Origin: JBBAGC01 sp964491265
GTDB taxonomy: Bacteria; Spirochaetota; UBA4802; UBA5550
Reading direction: 5' to 3'
NCBI GenBank assembly: GCA_964491265.1
Contig: CAZBFP010000009.1
Coordinates: forward strand, 62,001 to 126,000
Length of the DNA: 64,000 nt
Every line of letters starts with the position of its first letter. Within the stretch, counting starts at the first letter, position 1. The notes below the pieces were generated by a model that saw nothing but the letters and a program-made list of their open reading frames with translations, did not search any database and was not told the origin of the DNA. A program made the translations under genes and the position numbers. This document shows, piece after piece, positions 16,483-26,051 of this stretch.

Positions 16483-17043
16483 ATGTCAATATCCAGAGAT
16501 GAATCTATTAATCTGCTGAATGAATACGTTAAGAATGACCGGATGATTGCCCATTGTCTCGCATCAGAGGCTGTAATGAAAGCCCTTGCCGTACACCTGG
16601 GGGAGGATCCTCACAAGTGGGGTACAGCCGGACTCCTCCATGATATTGACGTGGAATTAACAGCCGGGGATATGAAGCTTCACGGGAAAAAGGCAGTAGA
16701 AATACTTAACGAAAAAGGGGTCGAACCCGATATTATTGATGCCATCTTGATGCATAATGAAGAAGCATCAGGGATTGAGCGGAGTGAAAATTTCCAGCAC
16801 GCCCTTGCAGCAAGTGAAACAATCACAGGACTCATATTTGCAACAGCCATGGTTTATCCTGATAAAAAGCTCTCAAGTGTAAAAGCAAAATCGATAACAA
16901 AGAGGATGAAGGAGAAGGCATTTGCCGCTTCTGTGAGACGGGAAAATATTCTTGAGTGTGAAAAAATCGGAATCCCCCTTAACGAATTTGCCGAGATCTC
17001 CCTTAAAGCGCTTCAGGAGATCAGTGATGAACTGGGATTCTAG
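16483..17043 (+). CDS. HD-domain (HDIG-type) phosphohydrolase
   Basis: 186 residues. The metal-binding HD motif is 'WGTAGLLHDIDVEL' (His-Asp), preceded by 'MIAHCLASEAVMKALA' with the first His and followed by 'KLHGKKAVEIL' and 'DAILMHNEE', the further His positions. This is the pattern of small HDIG-containing proteins that hydrolyse nucleotides or other phosphate esters. It is 58 bases upstream of the large oxidoreductase gene on the same strand and may be co-transcribed, but nothing links the two functions. Substrate unknown. Confidence 0.85.
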   Translation: MSISRDESINLLNEYVKNDRMIAHCLASEAVMKALAVHLGEDPHKWGTAGLLHDIDVELTAGDMKLHGKKAVEILNEKGVEPDIIDAILMHNEEASGIERSENFQHALAASETITGLIFATAMVYPDKKLSSVKAKSITKRMKEKAFAASVRRENILECEKIGIPLNEFAEISLKALQEISDELGF

Positions 17044-17101
17044 CTGCATACCATCTGTATAATGATGAAGATATTTATCCAGGGAAGACAGAGAAAAATA
17101 T

Positions 17102-20100
17102 ATGAAAAAAATTTTTGAATACAGGGAAATACCCTATAACTATACATCCTTTTCCGACAAGGAGATAATACTGAGGTATTTTGATTCGGAAATCTGGGAG
17201 CTTCTTGATGGTCTCAGTACCCGGAGGATTACAGGGAGAACTGCACGCCTCATCTTTGAAATAATAGGCGACATTTTTATTATAGACCGTAACCCCTATA
17301 TTTTCAATGACTACCTTGAAGATCAGAAAAAACAGAAGAGGTTAAAGAAACTTCACCAGATACGCTTCGATTCCATTATAAATAAAACATCAAATGAACA
17401 GATAGTTGAATTTATAAAAAAATTCCGGAAAATTGACTCCGCCTTTTTTGACAGATTCAAAACAGAGAAAAAAAGGCGTTCAAAAATATTAAGAACCTTA
17501 AGCAGTATAACAGCGAAGGATAATATTTTTTTCACCGCCTTTGAAAAAGTATCCCATGTAACTGATGCAACAGACTGGCGGGTTGAATATCCGGAAGTTG
17601 TAGTATATCCGGACAAGCCTGCTGAAATACTGAAACTGATAAAAGCTGCAAAATCTCTGGGCCTGAAAATTATACCCAGGGGCGGAGGAACTGGTCTTAC
17701 AGGTGGGGTAATTCCTGTTGTTCCCCGGACAATGATTATAAATACTGAGAAACTGAGAATAATTGAAGAGATAAAGTTTGAACATATAAACGGGAAAAAC
17801 ATCCCTTACATAGAAACTGAGGCTGGTGTTATAACAGATGTAGTAACAGAATACTGTCATAAAAGGGGATATATTTTTGCCACTGATCCCACCTCAGGCT
17901 GGGCTTCCACAATCGGAGGGAACATTGCTGAAAACGCAGGCGGGAAAAAATGTGTAATGTGGGGAACAGCAATAGACAATATCCTTTCATTCCGCATAGT
18001 AAATCATGAAGGGAATGTATATGAAATAAGGAGAAAGGATCACCCCCACAGAAAAATAGAAGAGAGTGATGAAGTTGTTTTTGAAATATATCTTATAACA
18101 AAAAGAAAAGGGGAGAAGTTTATAAAATCGATCACCCTCAGCGGACTTGATATCAGGAAAAAAGGGGTTGGAAAGGATATTACAAACAAGGCGCTTAACG
18201 GGGTTCCCGGTATACAGAAAGAGGGTGGAGATGGAATAATCATATCTGCAAAATTTGTCCTTTATAAACCGTTTACTTATAAAAAAACCATCTGTCTTGA
18301 ATTTTTCGGTACAAATCTGGTAAACGCATCAAAAGCGATTGTTGAAATAAAAAATCAGTTTTCATCCAACAGCAGAGTATATCTTACAGCCCTTGAGCAT
18401 TTTGATGACAAATATGTTAAAGCAATTAATTATAGAAATAAGTCGGAGAGGATTGAACTACCCAAGGCAGTCCTTCTTATAGATGTTGAGAGTGACGATG
18501 CTGATGAACTGCAGGGATCATCTGCAGCCATACTCGATCTTGTAAAGCTTTATAACACAGAAGGGTTTATAGCAGATACAGATGAGAGGTGCGAGCTTTT
18601 CTGGAAGGACAGAAAAAACCTGGGCGCAATTTCCCGCCATACTAACGCTTTTAAGCTTAATGAGGATATAGTAATCCCTGTGGAATCACTCCCCGATTTT
18701 GCAGATTTTATTGACAGGCTCAATCTTCAGAAGGAACTTGAAAACAACAATTCACTTATAGATGATATTGCTGCTTACTGCGAAAAAATTAAAGACACCG
18801 ATGATCAGTTTTATGAAACAAGACTCGCTTCATACATTGAAGCAATAAATCAGGTTCAGGGAAGATACAGGGAATTTATTGATAACCTTGATAAGAAGGT
18901 TTCTGAAATTCCATCCCTGAAAAAGCACCCCTCATCAGATAAAAAACTTTTTGAAATGCTCCGCGATGGTGATATTTATTACAGTGTAAATGACGAGATA
19001 ATTGACCGTTTTAGAAAGATATTTCACGGCTACAATGAAATTATTGAAAAGTTTGATGAACTTACCGAATCGAGGCAGAGCAGAAAACTTATAATAGCAA
19101 CGCATATGCATGCGGGTGATGGTAATATCCATGTTAATATCCCTGTTCATTCAAATGACTACAAAATGATGCAGGAAGCTGATGAAATAGCCGGGATAAT
19201 AATGGAGCAGACCACCAGGACCTTTAAAGGGGTAATTTCCGGCGAGCATGGTATAGGACTTACAAAGCTTAAGTATATTGACCAGAAAGTTCTTGATGAT
19301 TATGCTGGATACAAAAAAGAGGCGGACCCTGAGGATATATTCAACCCCGGGAAGCTGCGGCACGACTTTCCCCACAGTTCCGTGTACACTCCATCCCTTA
19401 ACCTGCTGGCACTTGAAGCATTTATACTCGAAGTAGCGGATATGAAAGATCTGACAAAATCTATCTCAGCATGCGTCAGATGCGGCAAGTGCAAGGAGGT
19501 ATGCAATACACACTATCCTTCAGCAACCATGTTCTACAGCCCGAGGAACAAAATTCTGGGCGTAACACTTATTACTGAAGCTGTATTATATGAAGCACAG
19601 ACAACCCATAATCTCAGTTTCAGAAATTTCAGGATGCTTCGGGATATTTCAGATCACTGCACAATGTGTCATAACTGCTATACCCCCTGTCCGGTGGATA
19701 TAGATTTTGCCCAGGTTTCTCTTTCAATAAGGAATCTTCTGAAAGAAAGGAAAAGATCGGAAACAAAATTCGTTACTGCATTTGTACTCTTTTATCTTAA
19801 AAGAAAGGGCTACCATTTTAATAAAATTTTCAGAATTCTGCTTCTCAACTGGGGCTACTCAATGCAGCGCTTCGGATACATGGTTAACAGGCCTTTTAAC
19901 CGGATAACATCAAAAATTGCCCCTAAAATAAGCGCCATGCTCCAGGCAAAACTCCCCAGATCAGGGCAGCCTACACTTCGGGAATATCTGGGACTTAAAG
20001 GGAGCAACACCTTCTTCGCTTTTCATAATCCGGAAAAGGAGATTACTAAAAGCGTGGTATATTTCCCCGGATGCGGCTCAGAGAGAATGTTCCCGGAAAT

Positions 20101-20815
20101 CAGTATTGCAACAGTGGCTCTCATGTATAATGCCGGAGTTCGGGTAATTATACCCCCTGAATATCTCTGCTGCGGCTACCCGCTTCTGGCAAATGGGAGA
20201 CAGCAGGAGGCAGACACTAAAAGCTATGAAAACCGGGTTCTTTTCCATAGAATATCTGATATAATAAGCTACATGGATATAAAGGATGTGCTTGTATCGT
20301 GCGGAACTTGCTATGAAATGCTGGACAAGTACAAAATCGACAATATGTTCTCCGATTCACATATAATAGATGTTAATGAATTTATAGCAAAACACGATTT
20401 ATATAAAAAAATAAATATGGAAAAAATCTATTATCACGATCCCTGCCACTCTCCATTAAAGGGGATCGGGGTAAACAGAACATTCGATTCAATCTTGGGG
20501 CGTCAGCCTGTATCAATCCCCAACTGCTGCGGAGAAGGTGGGACAATGTCCCTTTCAACCCCGGATATTTCAAATTCATTAAGGGGGCGGAAATCCTTCA
20601 ATATTGCGTCACACTTCAAGAAGAAGGAGAATCTTACTGTAATTACAACCTGCCCAAGCTGTGTTCAGGGCCTTTCGAAAATCAGTGACCGCATGTCAGT
20701 AACAGGCAAATCTATGGTAGTTTTTATAGCTGAATCTTTTCTCGGCAAAAACTGGAAAAAAGAATTTCTTGCAGATGTTATCAAAAAAGATGGGATTGAA
20801 AGAATAATTCTTTAA
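17102..20815 (+). CDS. Large FAD-binding oxidoreductase fused to 4Fe-4S/CCG domains
   Basis: 1237 residues in one chain. The order is: an N-terminal DUF3683-like region ('EYREIPYNYTSFSDKEI', 'RRITGRTARLIFEIIGD'); an FAD/PCMH-type oxidase domain from about residue 160 ('VVVYPDKPAEILKLIKAAK', 'IPRGGGTGLTGGVIP', 'DPTSGWASTIGGNIAENAGG'); the FAD-oxidase C-terminal domain with 'ATHMHAGDGNIHVNIPVH' and 'GEHGIGLTKLKY'; two ferredoxin-like clusters ('CVRCGKCKEVC', 'CTMCHNCYTPCP'); and two CCG domains ('PGCGSERMFP...CCGYPL', 'HDPCHSP...NCCGEGG'). It thus combines GlcD-, GlcF- and LldE-like parts and probably oxidises a 2-hydroxyacid such as D-lactate or glycolate, passing electrons to the membrane pool. 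Substrate not shown. Confidence 0.92.
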   Translation: MKKIFEYREIPYNYTSFSDKEIILRYFDSEIWELLDGLSTRRITGRTARLIFEIIGDIFIIDRNPYIFNDYLEDQKKQKRLKKLHQIRFDSIINKTSNEQIVEFIKKFRKIDSAFFDRFKTEKKRRSKILRTLSSITAKDNIFFTAFEKVSHVTDATDWRVEYPEVVVYPDKPAEILKLIKAAKSLGLKIIPRGGGTGLTGGVIPVVPRTMIINTEKLRIIEEIKFEHINGKNIPYIETEAGVITDVVTEYCHKRGYIFATDPTSGWASTIGGNIAENAGGKKCVMWGTAIDNILSFRIVNHEGNVYEIRRKDHPHRKIEESDEVVFEIYLITKRKGEKFIKSITLSGLDIRKKGVGKDITNKALNGVPGIQKEGGDGIIISAKFVLYKPFTYKKTICLEFFGTNLVNASKAIVEIKNQFSSNSRVYLTALEHFDDKYVKAINYRNKSERIELPKAVLLIDVESDDADELQGSSAAILDLVKLYNTEGFIADTDERCELFWKDRKNLGAISRHTNAFKLNEDIVIPVESLPDFADFIDRLNLQKELENNNSLIDDIAAYCEKIKDTDDQFYETRLASYIEAINQVQGRYREFIDNLDKKVSEIPSLKKHPSSDKKLFEMLRDGDIYYSVNDEIIDRFRKIFHGYNEIIEKFDELTESRQSRKLIIATHMHAGDGNIHVNIPVHSNDYKMMQEADEIAGIIMEQTTRTFKGVISGEHGIGLTKLKYIDQKVLDDYAGYKKEADPEDIFNPGKLRHDFPHSSVYTPSLNLLALEAFILEVADMKDLTKSISACVRCGKCKEVCNTHYPSATMFYSPRNKILGVTLITEAVLYEAQTTHNLSFRNFRMLRDISDHCTMCHNCYTPCPVDIDFAQVSLSIRNLLKERKRSETKFVTAFVLFYLKRKGYHFNKIFRILLLNWGYSMQRFGYMVNRPFNRITSKIAPKISAMLQAKLPRSGQPTLREYLGLKGSNTFFAFHNPEKEITKSVVYFPGCGSERMFPEISIATVALMYNAGVRVIIPPEYLCCGYPLLANGRQQEADTKSYENRVLFHRISDIISYMDIKDVLVSCGTCYEMLDKYKIDNMFSDSHIIDVNEFIAKHDLYKKINMEKIYYHDPCHSPLKGIGVNRTFDSILGRQPVSIPNCCGEGGTMSLSTPDISNSLRGRKSFNIASHFKKKENLTVITTCPSCVQGLSKISDRMSVTGKSMVVFIAESFLGKNWKKEFLADVIKKDGIERIIL

Positions 20816-20872
20816 AAAACTATCTTCTTTGTCGAAAATAGAAGAAATACTTCCCGCTCAAAGGAAATGAAA

Positions 20873-21481
20873 ATGAAGCGTATTCTGATATTTTTGATTG
20901 CATTACTACCGGTTCTCCTCTTTGCACAGGATCAGGAGAATATAAAAAATGATCCGCTCAAAATGCCTGTGCTCTCAATTTCAACTGACAGGTTCAGGAT
21001 GACAAACCTGAGCTTTAACAGAATGGTTCCCGGTGGTGACGAAGAGATTCTGGAAGTGGAATTCATGCTTCACAATCAGGCTGATGACCCACTAAAGCTC
21101 TATATCTTTATTATAGCCACATATGAAAGCCATTTTTTTACAACATCCAGCTTTCAGAGACCCTCTCTTGAGGACAGGGATGAAATAAAGGTATTTACCC
21201 CCTTTCCTGAAGATGTAAAAAATTTCCAGTATACATATAAAGATGAAAAGGGGACAGAAAAAACCGGGTTTCTTAAATTCCCTAAAAATGTAAAAACAGG
21301 GATTAATCCGGGAACCGGTGAGGCTTATGAAATTTATGAAAAATTAATATTCAGATCCTACCACCCTTTCAGGGATTTGAGAAAATACAATTTTTTTAAT
21401 GAAATAACAATACTGATTTTTGATGAAAAAGAAGAGCTCATATATAGAGATTTTTTCAAGGTCACAGGGCAGAGGAGATAA
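20873..21481 (+). CDS. Exported protein of unknown function
   Basis: About 202 residues. AAGGA lies 7 bases before the ATG at 20873, which I prefer to the ATG at 20867. The signal peptide 'MKRILIFLIALLPVLLFAQ' ends with a normal cleavage site. The mature part looks beta-rich ('EILEVEFMLHNQADDPLKLY', 'EKLIFRSYHPFRDLRKYN'), perhaps a periplasmic immunoglobulin-like fold. I do not recognise a family. It follows the oxidoreductase by 57 bases and overlaps the end of the convergent deoxyribosyltransferase gene by 20 bases. Confidence 0.7.
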   Translation: MKRILIFLIALLPVLLFAQDQENIKNDPLKMPVLSISTDRFRMTNLSFNRMVPGGDEEILEVEFMLHNQADDPLKLYIFIIATYESHFFTTSSFQRPSLEDRDEIKVFTPFPEDVKNFQYTYKDEKGTEKTGFLKFPKNVKTGINPGTGEAYEIYEKLIFRSYHPFRDLRKYNFFNEITILIFDEKEELIYRDFFKVTGQRR

Positions 21482-21959
21482 AGAGCCTTGCTATCTCCTC
21501 TTTCATCTCCTTGAGTGACGAAATTATTCTTCCGCCGGATGAAAAAATAAAGTACTCCACCTGAAGATTTACAATACTCCCTTCATTATCCCCGGCATTG
21601 CGGAAATCACCCCTGTAGGCTGTTACAGGCTTTTTCAGGGCTGCTGCATACCCTATTTCAGAAGCAGTACCGCTATCCACGTCCACTCCGTCAAGTACTG
21701 CAAAAAGGCCGTCACAGTAATCTATCCCCCTTTTATTGTTTTCTGCAATAACAGTGTTAAGGTCCTTCCAGGCATTTTTTCTTTCCGTACTTTCGTTTAT
21801 TGCAAGAATACTGTTTATCATAGAAACAGGTGTCAAAGACCATGGGTCTATTACATCAAGGCCTGCATCTTCAAAAACCGGAAGAATCCTTTCATATAGG
21901 AAAAGACGTCCTGCTTCAGAAAAACCGAGTGGTGAGGCTATATAAATTTTTTTCTTCAT
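21462..21959 (-). CDS. Nucleoside 2-deoxyribosyltransferase
   Basis: 165 residues; the ATG at 21959 has GGAG 7 bases upstream. It has the family pattern of PF05014: N-terminal 'KIYIASPLGFSEAGRLF' (substrate loop), 'NNKRGIDYCDGLFAVLDG' and 'DVDSGTASEIGYAAALKKP', where the catalytic Glu sits in 'TASEIG', then 'VTAYRGDFR'. Such enzymes move deoxyribose between bases in nucleoside salvage, or hydrolyse deoxynucleoside monophosphates. Cytoplasmic. The gene stands alone. Confidence 0.9.
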   Translation of the reverse strand: MKKKIYIASPLGFSEAGRLFLYERILPVFEDAGLDVIDPWSLTPVSMINSILAINESTERKNAWKDLNTVIAENNKRGIDYCDGLFAVLDGVDVDSGTASEIGYAAALKKPVTAYRGDFRNAGDNEGSIVNLQVEYFIFSSGGRIISSLKEMKEEIARLFISSAL

Positions 21960-22181
21960 CAATCACTCCAGATTACAGCTCATTTTTATCTGCTGAATGC
22001 TCCATTTTACCATTTTATGAAAAAATATTGACTCAGGTAAATTAAAATATTTACATCAGAGGAAATTTCTGATTAACTGTAAAAATAGAATTACAGGAAA
22101 ATTATGCAAGATGCCGATGATAATGATAGAATTACTCCTGTCATATTATGGCTAAAATATTGAATATCAGCGGAGTTTAAC

Positions 22182-22835
22182 ATGAAATACTCAATGGTAA
22201 GGCAGTTTTCAAATGCTGCAATTGACAATGCCTTCAGTTTTATTTTTAAAATAGTTGATTTCGGGAAATTGATGGTAGAAGTATTCTGGGCTTTTGTAGA
22301 TATCTGGGCTGCCTTCTTCCTGATATTTATTAATATGTTCATGTATATTTACTACTTTTTTCTTTTTATCATAGACAGGGGATCAGAGTCTGCTCCTCCT
22401 TCACCCCTTTCCGGCCGGCAGAAATTTCAGAAAAAATCGAAAATACCTGCTTTTTCAATTACATCAGGGCCAAATCCTGTACCTGCAATGTACAGGGTTA
22501 CACAGAAAGCAGCCGGTTCAGCTAAAACTTTTACAGACACAGTTGATAAGGGTGCAACTGCAGCAGTTGAGACAGTACAGAAAGCCCTCCCAGCTCTTAA
22601 GCCTTCCGGCGGCGGTTCCAAAATCAATATAGTTAAATCAATTCTCGATTTTATTGTCGATTTCTTTAAAGCAATAAAGGATATTGTTGTAAAACCATTT
22701 ATAATAATAGCTGATTTTCTTTCCGGAAGATTAAAACCGGTTAAAGAGAGTGAAGGTAAATCACCTGAGGTCGGGAAAACAAGCCTCATAGATGAATATA
22801 TGAAAGAGTACGAAAAAAACAGGCGAAGAAGATAA
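22182..22835 (+). CDS. Membrane-anchored hypothetical protein, Ala/Pro/Lys-rich
   Basis: 217 residues, GGAG before the ATG. Two hydrophobic stretches lie near residues 15-30 and 35-65 (many Phe/Ile/Trp, e.g. 'FWAFVDIWAAFFLIFINMF'), then a low-complexity, Ser/Pro/Ala/Thr-rich linker, an amphipathic region ('ILDFIVDFFKAIKDIVVKP') and a very basic tail 'EKNRRRR'. I do not recognise a family. The design suggests an inner-membrane protein with a cytoplasmic basic tail. It is followed at once by a family 2 repeat. Confidence 0.65.
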   Translation: MKYSMVRQFSNAAIDNAFSFIFKIVDFGKLMVEVFWAFVDIWAAFFLIFINMFMYIYYFFLFIIDRGSESAPPSPLSGRQKFQKKSKIPAFSITSGPNPVPAMYRVTQKAAGSAKTFTDTVDKGATAAVETVQKALPALKPSGGGSKINIVKSILDFIVDFFKAIKDIVVKPFIIIADFLSGRLKPVKESEGKSPEVGKTSLIDEYMKEYEKNRRRR

Positions 22836-22853
22836 GATAATATCTAATTTGTA

Positions 22854-23014
22854 GGGTTACCCAAAAAGTCAAATTTTCTGTCATACCGGCTGTAGCGAAG
22901 CGAAATGCCGGTATCTCTCAGGTCTGATTCAATCAGTAGATTCCGGTATTTGCACAAACTGAAGTTGCAAAACCGGAATGACAAATTCCTTTAAATCCGA
23001 CTTTTAAGGCAGCC
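22854..23014 (+). repeat. MITE-like repeat, family 2, copy 2
   Basis: About 161 bp, matching copy 1 at 16012-16170 throughout the centre and diverging mainly at the outer ends (GGGTTACCCAAAAAGTC here against GGCTGTCTAAAAAGT). It fills the gap between two convergent genes and ends 9 bases from the purH-like stop codon. Confidence 0.88.
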
Positions 23015-23023
23015 TTTTTTATG

Positions 23024-24310
23024 CTAGTGTTTAAAAGCCCTTTCACCAGTAAACATCATTGTTGCCATTGGATCAGCCTCATTACATGCCTGAATTGATT
23101 CAAAATCCCTGATAGAACCTCCAGGCTGAAGAATAGCGCTTATACCATGATCAAGAATAGCATCAACACCATCCCTGAAGGGGAAAAATGCATCTGAAAC
23201 AGCAACCGAGTCTTTAAGCCCCCCCATAGCCTCATCAGTCTCCTCATCAAGCTCAATAAGTTCAGACTCGTCACGATCACCATTATTAACTGCAAGTTCC
23301 AGTTCTTTGAATGGAATTCCGTGGCGGTCGAAACAGAGAAGATCCTGATATTTGGTATATGCCTTGAATATGGCAATCTCCGCTACACCTACCCTGTCCT
23401 GCTCACCTGTGCCTATTCCTATGGTTACCCCGTTTTTTACATAAATCACTGAATTTGAAGTAACCCCCTGTTCAACAAACCAGCCAAATAGCATATCCTG
23501 AAGCTCCCTTTCTGTGGGGGCTCTTTTTATCTCATACTTTTCACCTTTATATTCAGAAACAGCAGGGATAAAATCAGCAGCTGTTTTTATTCTGGTAACT
23601 GCAGATTGCTGTACAATAATACCGCCGTCAATAAGTGACTTAAATTCAGGGAAAACCGACCTCTTCATCTCAGAAAGTTTGTCAATTCGTGGAATCTGGA
23701 TAATCCTTAAATTTTTTCTTTTTTTTAATATTTCTAAAGCAGTGCCGTCATAATCGGGAGCTACAACTACTTCAAGGTACTGTCCTGCAATCAGTTCTGC
23801 AGTCTCCTTATCGCACTTCCGGTTCAATGCCACGCATCCGCCGAAAGCGGCAATTCTGTCAGCTCTGAATGCCTTGAAAAAAGCATCAGAGATTGTTCCG
23901 GCCATTGCAACTCCGCAGGGATTATTATGTTTAACTATTACAGCAGATGGCTTATCTGTCAGATATTTAAGTATGTTAAGGGAATTGTCAATATCTGTAA
24001 GATTTGTTTTTCCCGGATGTTTACCCGGCTGAATCATCATCTCTTCATCAATACCGCTAACAAGAGAATTCCCCGGCTCAATAAACCTGCATCCGCCCAG
24101 TACAATATTGCCGTTAACAAGCTCATACATAGCCGCCTCCTGTCCCGGATTTTCACCGTAGCGGAGACCCTTTTCTATGAATACGCCATCCTCTTCAATT
24201 TTCCATAGCCGCTTTCTGTAAACAAGTTTCTGGTCTCCGAAACTTATCGTCATATCATCAGGGAAATTATCATCCATCACTGTTTTATATGAACTTTTAA
24301 GATCTTTCAT
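23024..24310 (-). CDS. purH: AICAR transformylase (PurH C-terminal-type, no IMP cyclohydrolase domain)
   Basis: 428 residues, GGAG before the ATG at 24310. It is the AICARFT half of PurH: 'LRYGENPGQEAAMYE', 'LTDIDNSLNILKYL', 'VIVKHNNPCGVAMAG' (the catalytic Lys-His), 'DRIAAFGGCVALNR' and 'VTSNSVIYVKNG', ending 'ILQPGGSIRDFESIQ' and 'MMFTGERAFKH'. Usual PurH has about 510-530 residues because of an N-terminal MGS-like cyclohydrolase domain, which is absent here. The enzyme transfers a formyl group to AICAR in the ninth step of purine synthesis. Ring closure must be done by a separate protein coded elsewhere. Confidence 0.92.
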   Translation of the reverse strand: MKDLKSSYKTVMDDNFPDDMTISFGDQKLVYRKRLWKIEEDGVFIEKGLRYGENPGQEAAMYELVNGNIVLGGCRFIEPGNSLVSGIDEEMMIQPGKHPGKTNLTDIDNSLNILKYLTDKPSAVIVKHNNPCGVAMAGTISDAFFKAFRADRIAAFGGCVALNRKCDKETAELIAGQYLEVVVAPDYDGTALEILKKRKNLRIIQIPRIDKLSEMKRSVFPEFKSLIDGGIIVQQSAVTRIKTAADFIPAVSEYKGEKYEIKRAPTERELQDMLFGWFVEQGVTSNSVIYVKNGVTIGIGTGEQDRVGVAEIAIFKAYTKYQDLLCFDRHGIPFKELELAVNNGDRDESELIELDEETDEAMGGLKDSVAVSDAFFPFRDGVDAILDHGISAILQPGGSIRDFESIQACNEADPMATMMFTGERAFKH

Positions 24311-24325
24311 TTCTACACTCCGGTA

Positions 24326-24763
24326 TCAATCAATTATTGTGGAACCTTCCATTAAAACTACATCAAGTATAAAATCACTCCTCAGGGTATTGAGGGGTGT
24401 AATACCCATAAGCTGCCCCTTGAACTCGAAACTTGCATCTTCACTCAAAAGATCAATAATATTTTTATCATCAAAATATACATAATAAATAAATTTTAAA
24501 CGCATCTGTGATGCTTCACCTGCAAGAACTTCTATCCGGTACTGCTTTTTATAATTCTCTCTTTCAACAACAGTTAATACTGTGCCCCTGCCGATTACAA
24601 TCCGGTTAGTAAGTCCTTCAAAATAAATCTCCCTCTGAAGCGAATTCATCCTGGCAAAAGACTGAAAAAATGTCCTGTCAAAAACAGGGTTTTCAACGGA
24701 GAAAACCTGAATAGCTAAAAGAATAATTAAAAACGTTGATATAAAAAAATACTTTTTATTCAT
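24326..24763 (-). CDS. Small exported protein, last gene of the envelope operon
   Basis: About 145 residues. The start at 24763 overlaps the end of the htrA-like gene, so it is translationally coupled; an in-frame GTG at 24772 is the alternative. A signal peptide is present ('KKYFFISTFLIILLAIQVFS'). The mature part is beta-rich ('YFEGLTNRIVIGRGTVLTVV', 'QMRLKFIYYVYFDDKNI'), suggesting an OB-like or LolA-like small periplasmic fold. I do not recognise it. It probably works with the protease and the amidase. Confidence 0.7.
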   Translation of the reverse strand: MNKKYFFISTFLIILLAIQVFSVENPVFDRTFFQSFARMNSLQREIYFEGLTNRIVIGRGTVLTVVERENYKKQYRIEVLAGEASQMRLKFIYYVYFDDKNIIDLLSEDASFEFKGQLMGITPLNTLRSDFILDVVLMEGSTIID

Positions 24764-26051
24764 AACCTTCACTATAATTGCTTAAATCTATCCTGTAGAT
24801 AACAGCATCGCGGGAAATTTCCATTACATTAGTACGTCTTCCCGATTCTTTAAATTTGTCAATAAAATCTTCAAGTGATGAAATCCTGAATCCATTAAGT
24901 GAAATAATATTATCACCCCTGACCAGATCCCTGTTTAGTGAATAATTGGGTGATATATAGGAAATTACAACAGTTCCTGAAATGGCATCCTCATCAATTT
25001 CAATGCCGTAGATTCTGAAAAAATGCGCCAGCTCTTTCTGGATCCTTGTGTATTCATCCTTCTCCCTTAGAATAATATTTACATCATAAAGCTTTCCGCT
25101 CCGTGAAACAGCAATTTTTACCCTTGACCCGATCTGCTTATTACCTACAATTTTGACAAGCGACCCTGTGCTATCCACTTTCATACCGTCAATTTCGTAA
25201 ATAATATCCCCCTGTTTTAATCCTGCAAGCTCAGCAGGTGAATTTTTTATAACAGATATAATTTCAACTGCTCCACCCTCTCTCCCTGAAAGATTTCTCT
25301 CCCTGGCAATAAAGCCGACCCAGCCTCTGCGCACCCTGCCATGGGCAAGAAGATCGGAACAAACCTGCTTTACTATGTTTGAAGGTATGGCAAAGCTGAT
25401 CCCCTGAAACCCTCCGGAAGCGGTTCTGATTGCAGTATTAATCCCCACCAGTTCACCATATAGATTCACAAGGGGCCCCCCTGAATTGCCCGGATTTATT
25501 GAAACATCGGTCTGGATAAAATCTTCAATATCTGTAAAACCTACATTATCGCGCCCCTTTGAAGAGACAATCCCTGCAGTTATTGACTGTTTCAGCCCGT
25601 AGGGATTACCCACTGCGATCACCCACTCACCTTCATTCAGCATATTTGAGTCGCCGAATTTTACCGGTATAAGGGATTCCCTTGAGTTATTGTCAATTTT
25701 TAATAGAGCAAGATCGGTCTTCAGATCTGATAAATAAAACTCTCCATTGCTGAATCGCACGGTTTCATATAAGGTACCGCTTGTGCTTACGACTTTAAAA
25801 TAATCCCCTTTTTTTACAACATGATGATTTGTGACAATATAGCCATTTCCCGATATAATTGTCCCTGTACCATAGGATGTCTGCACAAGAACCTGCCCCC
25901 CTTTCTGAATCTCTTTTTTGTAGACCATGATATTAACAGCTGAAATCCTTGCTATTCCTGAAGCATTTACAAAATACCTGTTAATTTCACCAGGATTACC
26001 AGGAAGAAATGAGGGTATTGAAAGAAGTATAATCAGAATAATTTTTTTCAT
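24756..26051 (-). CDS. HtrA/DegP-type periplasmic serine protease with two PDZ domains
   Basis: 431 residues. After a signal peptide ending near 'SFLPGNPG' comes the S1C protease domain with the full triad: His in 'IVTNHHVVKKG', Asp in 'DLKTDLALLKID' and Ser in 'NPGNSGGPLVNLYGELVG'. PDZ 1 ('ELAGLKQGDIIYEIDGMK') and a shorter, more degenerate PDZ 2 ('LVRGDNIISLNGFRI') follow. HtrA proteases degrade or refold damaged envelope proteins. The start overlaps the stop of the upstream amidase (ATGA), and the stop overlaps the next gene, so the three are one operon. Confidence 0.93.
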   Translation of the reverse strand: MKKIILIILLSIPSFLPGNPGEINRYFVNASGIARISAVNIMVYKKEIQKGGQVLVQTSYGTGTIISGNGYIVTNHHVVKKGDYFKVVSTSGTLYETVRFSNGEFYLSDLKTDLALLKIDNNSRESLIPVKFGDSNMLNEGEWVIAVGNPYGLKQSITAGIVSSKGRDNVGFTDIEDFIQTDVSINPGNSGGPLVNLYGELVGINTAIRTASGGFQGISFAIPSNIVKQVCSDLLAHGRVRRGWVGFIARERNLSGREGGAVEIISVIKNSPAELAGLKQGDIIYEIDGMKVDSTGSLVKIVGNKQIGSRVKIAVSRSGKLYDVNIILREKDEYTRIQKELAHFFRIYGIEIDEDAISGTVVISYISPNYSLNRDLVRGDNIISLNGFRISSLEDFIDKFKESGRRTNVMEISRDAVIYRIDLSNYSEGYE

